DNA of 60,441 bases, from positions 1 through 60,441 of the forward strand of contig JAQXZK010000153.1 in assembly GCA_029227175.1 (NCBI GenBank). The letters run 5' to 3'. Positions 1-10,057 of this stretch are shown piece by piece. How positions within the stretch are numbered: the first letter of the stretch is position 1; each line of letters starts with the position of its first letter. This DNA is from Bacteroidales bacterium. Its GTDB lineage: Bacteria; Bacteroidota; Bacteroidia; Bacteroidales; Bacteroidaceae. The notes below the pieces were generated by a model. That model was not told where the DNA came from. It saw only the letters and a list, made by a program, of their open reading frames with translations, and ran no database searches. A program made the position numbers and the translations under genes.

Positions 1-342
1 TGTTATACGGCAGTGGTTTGTGCGCTCAACTTCCTGTCGATGTTCGAGACGGAGACCGCGGCCCGCGAGATGGCCACGTTCTGCACCGCACAGATACGCC
101 GTTACCGCACGACCCTGTCCGGAAGGAGGGCCGCCGAGAAGCCGCAGGAGCAACCTGCCGAGGCGGAATCCGTGCCGACGGCAACGACCGCTGCCGACAA
201 CGAACTGATTGCCGGCAACCCAGACGACAAGGACACCACAACAGACATCAACGACCCGGCAAAGGACAGCTCTGCGCTGTCCCGACAGTCTGGCGGCAGG
301 AGCAAGGAACGACTGGTAAAGATTTTCAGTCCGGATTCTTAG
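1..342 (+). CDS. 3' end of an unidentified gene (starts before window)
   Basis: The reading frame is open from the first base and stops with TAG at 340-342, so this is the C-terminal part (about 113 residues) of a protein that begins upstream. The first part is compatible with an alpha-helical domain. The rest is a low-complexity tail rich in Ala, Glu, Pro, Thr and Asp, ending in a short basic patch (GRSKERLVK). The stretch is visibly more GC-rich than the next genes and is separated from them by a terminator facing the other way. I do not recognise the family. Such tails occur on conjugation or mobilisation proteins of Bacteroidales elements, but nothing here proves that. Confidence 0.45.
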   Translation, partial: CYTAVVCALNFLSMFETETAAREMATFCTAQIRRYRTTLSGRRAAEKPQEQPAEAESVPTATTAADNELIAGNPDDKDTTTDINDPAKDSSALSRQSGGRSKERLVKIFSPDS

Positions 343-435
343 TTCAGATTTTGAGGCCCGCGCAGAGCCGGCCGATTAATCCTTACTGAAAATCTCAGGC
401 AGAAAATCCTTGCTGTATGGAGAAAGAGGAGAAGC

Positions 436-466
436 AAAAAAAAGAGGCTGTATTGATACAGCCTCT
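436..466 (-). terminator. intrinsic terminator of the outer-membrane barrel gene
   Basis: A perfect 10-bp stem (443-452 with 457-466, AGAGGCTGTA/TACAGCCTCT) and a 4-base loop. Read on the minus strand it is followed by a run of T (436-442). It lies 30 bases beyond the stop codon at 496. Confidence 0.9.
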
Positions 467-495
467 AAAATGTCTTTTGTTTGTAAGTCCGGTTT

Positions 496-957
496 TCAGA
501 ATCGGATGTTCACACCGATAGAGAGATAGGCTTTGTCAGCATCGCGTAGCCAAGAATACTTGCCTTCGGCAAAAATGCCTAAACGCTCAGTGACATTGTA
601 TCGACCGCCGACGCCAAGATTTACACCCAATTTGTCTACATTAGCAGACTGGCCGTTTACTGTAATGCCATGATGGAAATATGCCAAACCGACAATAGGG
701 TATATTTGCCATTGTGGTGCTACATTGAAGTTATAGTGGAAATCAGCATCAACCATAAACTCTGTCCCGGCAGATGGGAAGAAAAGTGTAAACTTGGGAG
801 AAAAATCAAGGTTTTCAAACGTTTCCAAGGTTGCACCTACACCGAGACCAAAGTCGCTACGGAAGTTGGCACTGACGTCAAGACTCTTGAATTGGAATTG
901 TGCGTTTGCGGCAATAGCGCTAACGCAGAAAACGAGTGCAAGTAGTAATTTCTTCAT
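496..957 (-). CDS. small outer-membrane beta-barrel protein
   Basis: 153 residues. An N-terminal signal peptide (MKKLLLALVFCVSAIAANAQ, cleavage after AQA or NAQ) is followed by alternating hydrophobic/polar strands and a C-terminal aromatic residue (SIGVNIRF), the usual outer-membrane barrel ending. It resembles the small porin-family or OmpW/OmpX-sized barrels of Bacteroidetes; the substrate is unknown. It is monocistronic, with its own -7 box at 1023-1030 and a strong terminator at 436-466. The call as an exported barrel is firm; any function beyond that is not visible. Confidence 0.85.
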   Translation of the reverse strand: MKKLLLALVFCVSAIAANAQFQFKSLDVSANFRSDFGLGVGATLETFENLDFSPKFTLFFPSAGTEFMVDADFHYNFNVAPQWQIYPIVGLAYFHHGITVNGQSANVDKLGVNLGVGGRYNVTERLGIFAEGKYSWLRDADKAYLSIGVNIRF

Positions 958-1022
958 TTTTCAAAAAGTATTTAAGTTTATATTATGCACGAGTAGTTGA
1001 ATGTGTACAGAACTAACATTTG

Positions 1023-1030
1023 CAAAAGTA
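1023..1030 (-). promoter_or_regulatory. Bacteroidetes -7 promoter box for the barrel gene
   Basis: On the minus strand the sequence is TACTTTTG, matching the TAnnTTTG element of the Bacteroidetes primary sigma factor, about 65 bases before the ATG at 957. No clear TTTG -33 element is present. Confidence 0.5.
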
Positions 1031-1208
1031 TAAATATATTCTGCGTAAACACATGCGTGCTATGTTAAAAAAGTAAAACACAGGATAATGCTATACGAAA
1101 GGAAGAATAGAGAAGAGAAAAAGACCAAAATGTTAGGATAACAGGAAAAATAAAGAGTGAAATAAAGTGTTTTTCCACTGAGGTGATGACAATATGTCTG
1201 ATTTTATT

Positions 1209-1216
1209 TATCTTTG
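1209..1216 (+). promoter_or_regulatory. Bacteroidetes -7 promoter box for asd
   Basis: TATCTTTG fits TAnnTTTG exactly and lies about 50 bases before the asd start codon. The -33 element is not clear. Confidence 0.55.
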
Positions 1217-1265
1217 CGCCCAATTTTGTTTTGGAAAATTTTTAAGTAACACATTTTAGGAAAGA

Positions 1266-2276
1266 ATGAAGGTAGCAATTGTAGGTGCAAGTGGCGCTGT
1301 AGGGCAGGAATTCCTTCGTGTTTTGGAGGAACGCAATTTCCCTCTTGACGAATTGGTATTATTTGGCTCGACACGCAGTGCCGGTACAAAGTACACATTT
1401 AGAGGTAAAGAGATTGAGGTGAAGTTACTTCAGCACAACGATGACTTTAAGGATGTAGATATCGCATTCACTTCGGCTGGTGCAGGAACTTCAAGAGAGT
1501 ATGCAGAAACGATTACAAAATATGGGGCAGTTATGATTGATAACTCAAGTGCTTTCCGAATGGATGAGGACGTTCCGCTGGTTGTCCCTGAGTGTAATGC
1601 TGCTGATGCGTTGAATCGCCCACGCGGTATTATTGCCAATCCGAATTGCACTACAATCATGATGGTTGTCGTGTTGCAGCCGCTTGAACGATTGAGCCAT
1701 ATAAAGCGGTTACACGTAGCAAGTTATCAGGCTGCAAGTGGGGCTGGAGCTGCAGCAATGGCCGAGCTTGAGCAGCAGTATCGCGAGGTGCTTGACGGCA
1801 AGCCTGCAACAGTCAATAAGTTTGCCTATCAGTTGGCTTATAACGTTATCCCGCAAATCGATGTTTTCATGGATAACGGATATACCAAGGAAGAAATGAA
1901 AATGTTTAACGAAACGAAGAAAATTATGCACACTGATGCGGCTTGTTCAGCCATGTGTGTACGTGTCCCTTCACTCCGTTCGCACAGTGAGGCTGTATGG
2001 ATCGAGTTTGAAAGACCGGTCTCTGTACAGGAAGCTCAACAGGCTTTGGCTGCAGGTGAGGGTATTCAGTTGATGGATGATCCAGCGAACAAAATCTATC
2101 CTATGCCATTGTTCCTGGCAGGAAAAGATGACGTGTATGTGGGGCGTGTTCGTGAAGACTTATCCAATCCGAATGGTTTGACCTTGTGGCTTGTAGGCGA
2201 CCAGATTAAGAAAGGCGCAGCCTTGAATGCTGTTCAGATTGCCGAATATCTCATCAAAGTTGGTGATGTGAAATAA
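1266..2276 (+). CDS. asd: aspartate-semialdehyde dehydrogenase
   Basis: 336 residues, normal for the family. It reduces aspartyl-4-phosphate to aspartate semialdehyde with NADPH, the branch point to lysine, threonine, methionine and diaminopimelate. The N-terminal Rossmann motif is [10 protein letters not shown] (residues 5-14). The catalytic cysteine is in NPNCTT near residue 128, and the conserved [11 protein letters not shown] segment follows near residue 235. It starts at the first ATG after a Bacteroidetes promoter box and is followed by two hairpins. It is transcribed alone, upstream of the peptidoglycan salvage operon; diaminopimelate supply is a plausible but loose link to the wall genes. 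Confidence 0.96.
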   Translation: MKVAIVGASGAVGQEFLRVLEERNFPLDELVLFGSTRSAGTKYTFRGKEIEVKLLQHNDDFKDVDIAFTSAGAGTSREYAETITKYGAVMIDNSSAFRMDEDVPLVVPECNAADALNRPRGIIANPNCTTIMMVVVLQPLERLSHIKRLHVASYQAASGAGAAAMAELEQQYREVLDGKPATVNKFAYQLAYNVIPQIDVFMDNGYTKEEMKMFNETKKIMHTDAACSAMCVRVPSLRSHSEAVWIEFERPVSVQEAQQALAAGEGIQLMDDPANKIYPMPLFLAGKDDVYVGRVREDLSNPNGLTLWLVGDQIKKGAALNAVQIAEYLIKVGDVK

Positions 2277-2341
2277 TGGGCATGATGAAGTAACCGCAAA
2301 CAGACACAGATATTGGCAAAACTATATTGAAATAAAAAAAA

Positions 2342-2381
2342 CGATTTGAGTTTCCATTTTCTCAAACTCATGTTCAAATCG
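2342..2381 (+). terminator. stem-loop downstream of asd
   Basis: Arms CGATTTGA (2342-2349) and TCAAATCG (2374-2381), with an inner GAGTTT/AAACTC pairing. It is followed by an A-rich rather than a T-rich run, so it is a structured 3' region rather than a classical terminator. Confidence 0.45.
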
Positions 2382-2401
2382 CAAAAAGACTTTCACGATA
2401 G

Positions 2402-2430
2402 AAAAAGGCGGGTTTTGACTCGCCTTTTTT
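2402..2430 (+). terminator. intrinsic terminator of asd
   Basis: Stem AAAAAGGCG (2402-2410) with CGCCTTTTT (2421-2429), a 10-base loop and a T run continuing past 2430. The A/T symmetry means it could work in both directions, but convergent transcription is absent here. Confidence 0.85.
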
Positions 2431-2440
2431 GTTTGATTTA

Positions 2441-2471
2441 TTTGTCATTTTTTTGAAATGAGATATATTTG
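2441..2471 (+). promoter_or_regulatory. promoter of the peptidoglycan salvage operon
   Basis: A consensus Bacteroidetes promoter: TTTG at 2441-2444, a 19-base spacer, then TATATTTG at 2464-2471. It lies just after the asd terminator and about 45 bases before the first gene of the fifteen-gene array. No comparably strong promoter was seen between the genes downstream. Confidence 0.75.
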
Positions 2472-2516
2472 TGAGTCTATAAACAACAAACGAAATAACG
2501 TAAGAAACAAGAGTCT

Positions 2517-3719
2517 ATGAGAAAGCGAATACTTCCCTTTTTACTGGCAGTGATATTTGCCGGGTGTCAAGCAAGGAGGAACACCCCTCAAGAGGTCGTA
2601 ATGAGTGATGAACGTATTATCCCTGCAGATGAACGCACAGAGATGTATCTCCCTTTATTACGAGGTAAGCGGGTCGCTCTTTTTTCCAATCACACTGCGG
2701 TGATTGGTGACCGTCACGTGCTGGACGTCCTGTTGGAGAACAAGGTGAATGTAACGGCCATCTTCAGCCCGGAACATGGGTTTAGGGGGACAGCAGATGC
2801 AGGAGAGCATGTGAGTAGCAGTGTGGACGAGCAAACCGGAGTTCCAATCTTGTCTCTCTATGACGGCAAGAGGCGGGGCCCCAGTGATGAATCTATGAAT
2901 CAGTTTGATGTTTTGGTGGTCGACATACAGGATGTTGGTCTTCGCTATTACACTTATTACGTAACCATGATAAGACTGATGAAAGCATGCTCGCTGAAGG
3001 GCAAACCTGTGATAGTCTTGGATAGGCCGAATCCAAATGGGCATTATGTGGACGGGCCGATTCTTGATATGAGTCTGAAAAGTGGGGTGGGTGGTCTCCC
3101 GATTCCTATTGTGCATGGAATGACGCTTGGGGAACTGGCATTGATGGCCAACGACAAGGGATGGATTGTTGAAGAAAAGCCCGGTGCTTGTGAGTTGACC
3201 GTGATTCCTTGCGAGAATTATACACATCACAGTTTTTATATGTTGCCGGTTGCACCCTCTCCCAATCTCCCTAATATGACAGCAATTTATCTGTATGCGT
3301 CACTTTGCTATTTTGAAGGAACGGATGTTTCCCTGGGACGAGGAACAGACAAGCCATTCCAGATTTACGGTCATCCGGATATGAAGGGATACAAATTTGA
3401 GTTTACCCCCGTGTCAAGATTTGGAGCCAAGAATCCTCCTCAGCAGAACAAACTCTGTCATGGGGTTGACTTGAGTGATATGAGTTTGGAGGAACTTCGT
3501 GACAAGAAGATAGACTTGAGTTACTTGATAGATGCCTATCACAATTTGAATGTCGGTGATGCGTTCTTTACCAAATTCTTTGAACTTTTGGTGGGCCGCA
3601 GAGATATTCGGACAATGATAGAAGAGGGAAAGACTGCGACAGAAATCAGTGCGACCTGGCAGGATGATGTAGCGCAGTTCAAGGCAGACAGGAAGCCTTA
3701 TCTCTTGTATGAAGAATAA
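2517..3719 (+). CDS. namZ: NamZ-type exo-beta-N-acetylmuramidase (DUF1343), lipoprotein
   Basis: 400 residues. A lipoprotein signal with lipobox AGC (Cys17) suggests anchoring in the outer or inner membrane. The body is the DUF1343/NamZ family, which removes terminal MurNAc from peptidoglycan fragments. The family hallmark FSPEHGFRG lies near residue 83-91, followed by conserved DIQDVGLRYYTY (about 140) and DRPNPNG (about 170). It is the first gene of the salvage operon, 34 bases before the symporter. A second, non-lipoprotein copy lies at 15013-16257. The family call is strong; activity on MurNAc is inferred from the family and from the murK/murQ context. Confidence 0.9.
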   Translation: MRKRILPFLLAVIFAGCQARRNTPQEVVMSDERIIPADERTEMYLPLLRGKRVALFSNHTAVIGDRHVLDVLLENKVNVTAIFSPEHGFRGTADAGEHVSSSVDEQTGVPILSLYDGKRRGPSDESMNQFDVLVVDIQDVGLRYYTYYVTMIRLMKACSLKGKPVIVLDRPNPNGHYVDGPILDMSLKSGVGGLPIPIVHGMTLGELALMANDKGWIVEEKPGACELTVIPCENYTHHSFYMLPVAPSPNLPNMTAIYLYASLCYFEGTDVSLGRGTDKPFQIYGHPDMKGYKFEFTPVSRFGAKNPPQQNKLCHGVDLSDMSLEELRDKKIDLSYLIDAYHNLNVGDAFFTKFFELLVGRRDIRTMIEEGKTATEISATWQDDVAQFKADRKPYLLYEE

Positions 3720-3753
3720 ATGACAACACAGAAATAAAAGTGACGAAAGAAAG

Positions 3754-5190
3754 ATGAATCCAATAGCTGTATTACTTACAATTAGTGTTTATTTTGTAAT
3801 GCTTTTTGGCATTTCGTGGTGGGCAGGACGCGGATCGGACAATGCCGCATTCTTTAACGGAGGGCGTCAGTCAGCCTGGTACATGGTGGCTTTTGCCATG
3901 ATTGGCAGTATGATAAGTGGCGTAACCTTTGTTTCCGTACCTGGTATGGTTGCCGCAAGCGGATACGGATATCTTCAGATGATACTTGGATTTGTCGTTG
4001 GGCAGTTACTAATTGCCTACGTGCTTGTCCCGCTATTTTATCGAATGAATCTCACCTCTATATACGAGTATCTGGAACAGCGTTTTGGCTTGTCTACTTA
4101 TAAAAGTGGTGCTTGGCTGTTTTTCGTAAGTAAAACGCTGGGTGCAGCTGTGCGTTTCTATTTGGTCTGCCTCACTTTACAACTTCTGGTATTTGGCCCA
4201 TTACACATTCCTTTTGTCGTGAATGTGGCTTTGTCCATGGCATTGGTGTGGTTGTATACCTCGCAGGGAGGTGTGAAGTCTTTGATTTGGGCCGATTCGC
4301 TCAAGACACTCTGCTTGTTGTTGAGCGTCATTCTAAGTATCGTATTTATTGCAAAGAATTTAGGACTGGACTTCAATAGCCTTTGTGCGACGGTTTGGGA
4401 TGAGCATCGAATTTTCTTTTTTGATGACATCAGTGAAAAGCAATATTTCTGGAAGCAATTCTTGGCGGGTGTATTTACCATGATAGCGACCAATGGACTG
4501 GACCAGGACTTGATGCAGCGGAATTTGAGTTGCCGTAATTCACGCGAGTCGCAAAAAAACATGATTATCAGTGGCGTAATGCAGCTTCCGGTTATTGCCT
4601 TGTTCCTGTTCCTTGGAACGCTGCTTTATCGGTATGCGGCATCAACAGGACTGCAGGTAAGCAAGGACGAATTGTTCCCGACGATTGCGACGAATGGGGG
4701 GTTGCCTGTTATTGTCGGAATCATGTTTATCATTGGTCTGGTTGCTGCTGCGTACAACGCAGTAGGATCGGCTCTGACTGCATTGACTACGTCTTTCACG
4801 CTTGATATTTTGAATGCTAAAAACCTTGCAGAAGAGGCCTTGAAGGTGTTGCGCAAGAAGGTACATATTGCTTTGACGGTTGTGATGGGTATTGTTATTC
4901 TTGTATTCAATTTGCTCAATAGCACCAGTGTGATTGATGCCGTATATGTGCTGGCAAGTTACACCTATGGACCAATACTCGGTTTGTTTGTCTTTGGTAT
5001 CTTTACCAGGTTACAAGTGCGTGACAGATTGATTCCGCTGGTTGTGATTCTGTCTCCGGCACTCTGTTTTATTGTAGACAGGAATTCAGAGGTGTGGTTC
5101 GGCGGCTATAAGTTCAGTTACGAGTTGCTGATTCTGAATGCTGCGTTCACTTGTCTGGGTATGTTGCTCATTTCAAAAAGAAAAAAATGA
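3754..5190 (+). CDS. sodium:solute symporter (SSS family)
   Basis: 478 residues with about 13 predicted hydrophobic segments. The start (MNPIAVLLTISVYFVMLFGISWWAGRG) and the SGVTFVSVPGM segment near residue 53 are typical of the sodium:solute symporter family. The substrate cannot be read from the sequence. Its position between a MurNAc-releasing enzyme and an amidase suggests a wall-derived sugar, amino acid or peptide; sialic-acid and sugar transporters of this family are the usual comparison. Its stop codon overlaps the start of the next gene (ATGA), which implies translational coupling. Confidence 0.87.
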   Translation: MNPIAVLLTISVYFVMLFGISWWAGRGSDNAAFFNGGRQSAWYMVAFAMIGSMISGVTFVSVPGMVAASGYGYLQMILGFVVGQLLIAYVLVPLFYRMNLTSIYEYLEQRFGLSTYKSGAWLFFVSKTLGAAVRFYLVCLTLQLLVFGPLHIPFVVNVALSMALVWLYTSQGGVKSLIWADSLKTLCLLLSVILSIVFIAKNLGLDFNSLCATVWDEHRIFFFDDISEKQYFWKQFLAGVFTMIATNGLDQDLMQRNLSCRNSRESQKNMIISGVMQLPVIALFLFLGTLLYRYAASTGLQVSKDELFPTIATNGGLPVIVGIMFIIGLVAAAYNAVGSALTALTTSFTLDILNAKNLAEEALKVLRKKVHIALTVVMGIVILVFNLLNSTSVIDAVYVLASYTYGPILGLFVFGIFTRLQVRDRLIPLVVILSPALCFIVDRNSEVWFGGYKFSYELLILNAAFTCLGMLLISKRKK

Positions 5191-8150
5191 AAAGAGTACT
5201 AACTATTCTTGTGCTTTTCCTCTTTGTGCTTGGTAATGGTTTGGTGCAGGCACAAACAATTTCCGAGGAGACAAAATCCCTGATTGAAGAAAGACTTAAC
5301 GGGGAGATACAGAACAATAAACTGAGTATCGGAAAGGTGAAGATTCTTCAAATCAAGCAGGAGAAGAAGGTTCTCAAGATATATGCGAATGACAATTTAG
5401 CTTACATTCCATTTAGAGAAGCCAATGTTGAGGCAATCTATAGGGATGTGAAAGAAATACTGAGCAAGGAATTACGCAACAAGAAGGTACAGCTGTATGC
5501 TATGAATCGTCTCATTGAGGATTTTATTCCGGTAGCTATGCGTAAGAATCAATCATCTAAGACATTGACATTTGCTCCTAAATCCGAGAGACCTTTGGTA
5601 ACTTGTACTTCTTCTCTTTTTTCTCCCAAATCAGGTCTGGTGGGACGTCACATAGCTATGTGGCAGAGTCACGGGTGGTATTTCGAGCCAAAGCTCAATC
5701 GTTGGGAGTGGCAACGCGCACGTTGCTTGCAGACGGTTGAGGACTTGTATACCCAAAGTTATGTACTGCCTTTTTTGGTTCCGATGCTTGAGAATGCCGG
5801 CGCAAATGTGTTACTTCCGAGAGAACGTGATACCAATCGCGAGGAATTGATTGTCGACAATGATACCCAATCGGGGGGACATTATATCGAACAGAATGGG
5901 AAGGAGGCTTGGAAGACCGGGAATGGAACCGGTTTTGCAAGAGTCAGAGAAGTGTATGATTCGGAAAATCCCTTTGAGGAAGGCACCTTCAGGCAGGTGA
6001 GCAGCATCGTAAAGGGAAAGAAGAGTGTGGCTAAATGGGAACTGGATATTCCTCGCAAGGGAGAGTACGCAGTATATGTCTCTTACAAGACATTGAAAAA
6101 CAGTGTGAACGATGCTCGTTATGAAGTCTGCCATTTAGGCGGAACAACAACATTCCAGGTGAATCAGCAAATGGGTGGTGGAACCTGGATATATTTAGGC
6201 ACGTTTACCTTTGATAAGACAGGAGAATCAAGTGTTACATTGAGCAATGTTTCCGCCAAACAGGGAATGGTTGTGACAGCAGATGCGGTAAAGGTTGGTG
6301 GCGGCATGGGCAATATTGCCCGAAAAGGAAAAGATGCTGAATCCGGTGAAGTATCAGGCTATCCTCGTTTCACGGAAGGCGCTCGCTACTGGTTGCAATG
6401 GGCAGGAGCTCCTGACAGCATATACACGTTGAGTAAGGGAGAGGATGATTATAAAGATGACTATCGTAGCCGCCCTCGTTGGGTAAATTGGCTGGCAGGT
6501 GGCAGTGCTGTTATTCCTAAAGAAAAAGGCCTTAATATCCCTGTTGACATGAGTTTCGCTTTTCATTCTGATGCCGGAACGACGTTAAACGACTCGCTGA
6601 TAGGAACGTTGGCTATCTATATGAGTAAGAGTGATGGCTCGGAGAAATTTGCCAATGGTTCTTCACGCTATCTCTCACATGACTTGTCGGACTTGGTTCA
6701 GACGCAGATTGTTGAAGATGTTCGAGCGTTGTATGAACCGGAATGGCCACGTCGGGGGATGTGGAACTCTTCCTACTATGAGGCTCGTGTACCTCAGGTT
6801 CCAGCAATGCTTCTTGAGCTCCTTTCGCATCAAAACTTTGCAGATATGCGTTATGGCTTGGACCCTCGCTTCCGCTTTACGGTGAGTCGAGCTATTTATA
6901 AAGGTATTTTGCGTTTCTTGTCATCTCAACATCGTGCGCCTTATGTGGTTCAGCCTCTTCCGGTTGACCATCTGGCGGCAAATGTGAATCAGCAGGAGGC
7001 TACGTTGACGTGGGAGCCTGTTGTAGATGAACTGGAGGTTACGGCAATTCCTGATAAATATATTGTTTATACACGTATAGACAATGGTGGATGGGACAAT
7101 GGGCGGATAGTCGTAAAACCCAGTTACAAGATGACTATGCAACCTGGTAAGATATATAGTTGGAAGGTTGTTGCAGCTAACGAGGGTGGTATCAGCTTCC
7201 CATCCGAGATTTTATCGGCAGCAATTGCTCCCGGATATACAGGAAAACCTGCTCTTGTCGTCAATGGCTTTGACAGGGTTTCGGCTCCTGCCGACTTTGT
7301 CGCTCCCGGGGAAGCAGGAAGACATTTGGCAGGATTCCTGGATGATTATGATTATGGTGTGCCATACATAAAAGACATAAGCTATATTGGTCAAATGAAG
7401 GAGTTCAGGCGTGACATTCCATGGATGGATGATGACTCGTCAGGTTTTGGAGACAGTTTTGCAGACCAGGAAGACAAAGTCATTGCGGGAAATACGTTTG
7501 ACTATCCCTACACGCACGGCCTTGCCTTGCTGCAAAACGGAATCTCTTTCACTTCCTGTAGCAATGAGATTGTAGAAGAAGGCAAAATATCACTTGATTC
7601 CTATGCTCTGGTTGACTTGATATTGGGCAAGCAATGCCAGACAAAGATGGGGAGGGGTGGAGTGACCCCCTTAGCCTTCAAGACCTTTACAACTGGTATG
7701 CAGCAGGCTCTGACCACCTATCTGCAGCAGCAGAATGGCCGCCTGTTTGTTAGTGGTACTTATGTAGCAACAGACTTGTGGGACAATCCTCTGGCTGAAA
7801 AGCAAGAAGCAGACATCAAGTTCGCAAAGGATGTGCTGAAATATATTTGGCGTGTTCATCAGGCAGCTAAGCATAGTGGATTGAGGAGTACGACAAGCAA
7901 GCATCGTTATGACTATGTCGATACCTTTAATGAGGATGTTTACAAGGTAGATTCTCCAGATGCCTTAGAGCCTTCGCTTCCCACAGCAAAAACTGCATTG
8001 CGTTACACTGAGAATAATATTAGTGCAGCAGTGTCGTATCAGGGAGATGATTACGCTACGTATGTAATGGGCGTTCCTTTTGAGACAATACGTACAGAGG
8101 TTGAACGAAAAGAACTAATGAAAGAGATATTAAAAATATTAATGAGATGA
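5187..8150 (+). CDS. secreted N-acetylmuramoyl-L-alanine amidase-like protein with golvesin-type and Fn3-like domains
   Basis: 987 residues from the ATG at 5187, chosen because it overlaps the previous stop (ATGA) and is followed directly by a signal peptide (MKRVLTILVLFLFVLGNG...VQAQ); an upstream ATG at 5151 would add 12 lysine-rich residues. After an N-terminal region (about 20-150), an Amidase_3-like fold begins at GLVGRHIAMWQSHGW (about 150) and continues through FAFHSDAGT near residue 460. A golvesin/Xly carbohydrate-binding-like domain (about 260-375) is inserted into it. An Fn3-like segment follows (about 600-690), then a C-terminal domain of unknown type. Proteins like this are often labelled xanthan lyase. 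In this operon removal of stem peptides from glycan is the likely job; the exact catalytic residues are not certain. Confidence 0.75.
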   Translation: MKRVLTILVLFLFVLGNGLVQAQTISEETKSLIEERLNGEIQNNKLSIGKVKILQIKQEKKVLKIYANDNLAYIPFREANVEAIYRDVKEILSKELRNKKVQLYAMNRLIEDFIPVAMRKNQSSKTLTFAPKSERPLVTCTSSLFSPKSGLVGRHIAMWQSHGWYFEPKLNRWEWQRARCLQTVEDLYTQSYVLPFLVPMLENAGANVLLPRERDTNREELIVDNDTQSGGHYIEQNGKEAWKTGNGTGFARVREVYDSENPFEEGTFRQVSSIVKGKKSVAKWELDIPRKGEYAVYVSYKTLKNSVNDARYEVCHLGGTTTFQVNQQMGGGTWIYLGTFTFDKTGESSVTLSNVSAKQGMVVTADAVKVGGGMGNIARKGKDAESGEVSGYPRFTEGARYWLQWAGAPDSIYTLSKGEDDYKDDYRSRPRWVNWLAGGSAVIPKEKGLNIPVDMSFAFHSDAGTTLNDSLIGTLAIYMSKSDGSEKFANGSSRYLSHDLSDLVQTQIVEDVRALYEPEWPRRGMWNSSYYEARVPQVPAMLLELLSHQNFADMRYGLDPRFRFTVSRAIYKGILRFLSSQHRAPYVVQPLPVDHLAANVNQQEATLTWEPVVDELEVTAIPDKYIVYTRIDNGGWDNGRIVVKPSYKMTMQPGKIYSWKVVAANEGGISFPSEILSAAIAPGYTGKPALVVNGFDRVSAPADFVAPGEAGRHLAGFLDDYDYGVPYIKDISYIGQMKEFRRDIPWMDDDSSGFGDSFADQEDKVIAGNTFDYPYTHGLALLQNGISFTSCSNEIVEEGKISLDSYALVDLILGKQCQTKMGRGGVTPLAFKTFTTGMQQALTTYLQQQNGRLFVSGTYVATDLWDNPLAEKQEADIKFAKDVLKYIWRVHQAAKHSGLRSTTSKHRYDYVDTFNEDVYKVDSPDALEPSLPTAKTALRYTENNISAAVSYQGDDYATYVMGVPFETIRTEVERKELMKEILKILMR

Positions 8151-10057
8151 TAGCAGCGAAGAGTTGGGTTGACAAGGTTTTGGGAGTGTTATTCCTAATA
8201 ATCTTGTGTAGCGGTAATTTGAGAGCGCAGTCTTTCAGATTTGCCCAACTCACGGATGTTCATCTTAATCATAATGCTCCGCAAAAGAAAGAAGACCTAT
8301 TACGATGTATTGCTTGTATCAATGCGACTGACAGCTTGGATTTTGTGCTGATTACTGGTGATATTACCGACGAAGGGGATGCGGGAACCATGCAAATGGC
8401 AAAGGATTGTTTTGACCTTCTGCAAGTCCCTTACTACATTGTTTCGGGGAATCACGAAACAAAATGGAGTGAATCCGGATGTACGGCGTTCGCTGCTTTG
8501 TTCGGCTCTGAACGTTTTGGATTTGTTCATAAAGGTGTTCGATTCTTAGGGTTTAACACGGGACCTTTGATGAGGATGGCGTATGGGCATGTGGCTCCTC
8601 AGGACATCCTTTGGCTAAAGGACTCGTTGGACTCAAACAAGCATATTCCCACCATTATCGTTACACATTATCCGTTGTTGCCAAATGACGTGGATAATTG
8701 GTATCAGGTAACAGAACTATTGAGCCAATATAATGTGCGCCTTTGTATAGGTGGGCATTATCACCGTTATAGAAACCTTAGTTACGATGGTATTCCCGGC
8801 ATATTAATGCGTAGCAGTTACCGAGATAAGGAAGGTAGGACTGGCTATGGCATATATGAAGTAAGTAAGGACAGCATATCGGTTTTTGTGCAACAGGAGG
8901 GAGAACCGTTGATGAGGTTAACCTCATACGCAATGACAGGAGATATCGTTGATGTAAACGGACATTGTATGGGAAAAGATGAGGTATTGATTCAATACCC
9001 AGATTATTCTGACAACCGGATATACAGACAGGTAAAGGAAACTTGGCTGAATAGTACAGGAGTCGGGATATATTGTTCTCCGGCTTGCGACAAAAAGCGT
9101 GTATATGTGGGTGACGACTTGGGCAATCTGACTGCTTACAGTCTGAATAAGGGCGCACAGCTTTGGTGTTTCAAGGGCGGTAGTCGCATTGTCGGTAATC
9201 CGGATGTTGCCGGTAGCATTGTTGTGTTTGGAACCTCCGAAGGCAAGATTTTCGGATTAAAGGCTATAGACGGTACATGTCTTTGGACAGTTAAGGCTCA
9301 GGCAGCAGTCTTGGGTGGCGTTACCATTCGGGATCATATCGCCTATGTGGGTGCGAGCGATGGTTGTATGCGTGCCATAGAGATAGAGACGGGAAACATC
9401 CTCTGGTGTTATGACAAAGTCAAGGGATATATTGAGACAAAACCCTTGGTTACTGACAGCCATATCGTTTTTGGCGCATGGGATAATACGTTATATGCTT
9501 TGCAGAAGCAAAGTGGCGATGTCCAGTGGCAATGGACGGGAAACATCAGGGGAATGCACTACTCTCCGGCTGCAGTGTGGCCTGTCGAGTCTGATGGAAA
9601 GGTTTTTATTGCCGACCCGCAACGTGCGCTGACTGCTATTGATGCTCAAACCGGTACTACCGTATGGCGAACAAAGCAGTCTATGGTTCGTGAGACAATC
9701 GGGTTGAGTAAAGATGGAAAAAGAATCTATAGTAAAACCATGAATGATAGTGTAGTTTGCTATGCTACACAGGGAAATATTCCTCTTGAACTTTGGGCAA
9801 CAGATGTTGGTTTTGGCTATGAACATGCTCCCAGCATGTTACAGGAGAAAGACGATGTTGTATATGGCAGTACAAAGGAAGGGATGATTTTTGCTTTGGA
9901 TGCCGTGTCCGGCCGTCTTTTGTGGAGGCATAAGGTGGGCAATGCCTTGGTGCACACTGTTGTTCCGATAGGAGGGAACAAAATACTTTTCACTACCACA
10001 GGTGGTGAGGTTGGTTTATTAACAACAAGTAAACAAAAATATTATTCTCGAAAATGA
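8147..10057 (+). CDS. secreted calcineurin-like phosphoesterase with PQQ-type beta-propeller
   Basis: 636 residues, start overlapping the previous stop (ATGA). A signal peptide (residues 1-28, ending LRAQ) is followed by a metallophosphoesterase domain with all its metal motifs: TDVH (about 36), GDITD (about 69), GNHE (about 104), THYPLL (about 181) and GGHYHR (about 204). Residues from about 300 to 630 form PQQ-like propeller repeats with recurring short LW motifs (for example [22 protein letters not shown]). It probably acts in the periplasm or at the surface on a phosphate ester or diester; the substrate is unknown. Its place in the operon suggests a teichoic-acid-like, lipid-linked or phosphorylated wall sugar, but that is inference. 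Confidence 0.85.
   Translation: MIAAKSWVDKVLGVLFLIILCSGNLRAQSFRFAQLTDVHLNHNAPQKKEDLLRCIACINATDSLDFVLITGDITDEGDAGTMQMAKDCFDLLQVPYYIVSGNHETKWSESGCTAFAALFGSERFGFVHKGVRFLGFNTGPLMRMAYGHVAPQDILWLKDSLDSNKHIPTIIVTHYPLLPNDVDNWYQVTELLSQYNVRLCIGGHYHRYRNLSYDGIPGILMRSSYRDKEGRTGYGIYEVSKDSISVFVQQEGEPLMRLTSYAMTGDIVDVNGHCMGKDEVLIQYPDYSDNRIYRQVKETWLNSTGVGIYCSPACDKKRVYVGDDLGNLTAYSLNKGAQLWCFKGGSRIVGNPDVAGSIVVFGTSEGKIFGLKAIDGTCLWTVKAQAAVLGGVTIRDHIAYVGASDGCMRAIEIETGNILWCYDKVKGYIETKPLVTDSHIVFGAWDNTLYALQKQSGDVQWQWTGNIRGMHYSPAAVWPVESDGKVFIADPQRALTAIDAQTGTTVWRTKQSMVRETIGLSKDGKRIYSKTMNDSVVCYATQGNIPLELWATDVGFGYEHAPSMLQEKDDVVYGSTKEGMIFALDAVSGRLLWRHKVGNALVHTVVPIGGNKILFTTTGGEVGLLTTSKQKYYSRK

Noticed and set aside
1-342. 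Conjugative-element protein at the left edge
   Set aside because: Only composition and a low-complexity tail suggest it; no motif allows a family call.
320-395. Inverted repeat AGATTTTCAGT (320-330) with ACTGAAAATCT (385-395) as terminator of the first gene
   Set aside because: The loop of 54 bases is too long and there is no T run; it may be chance.
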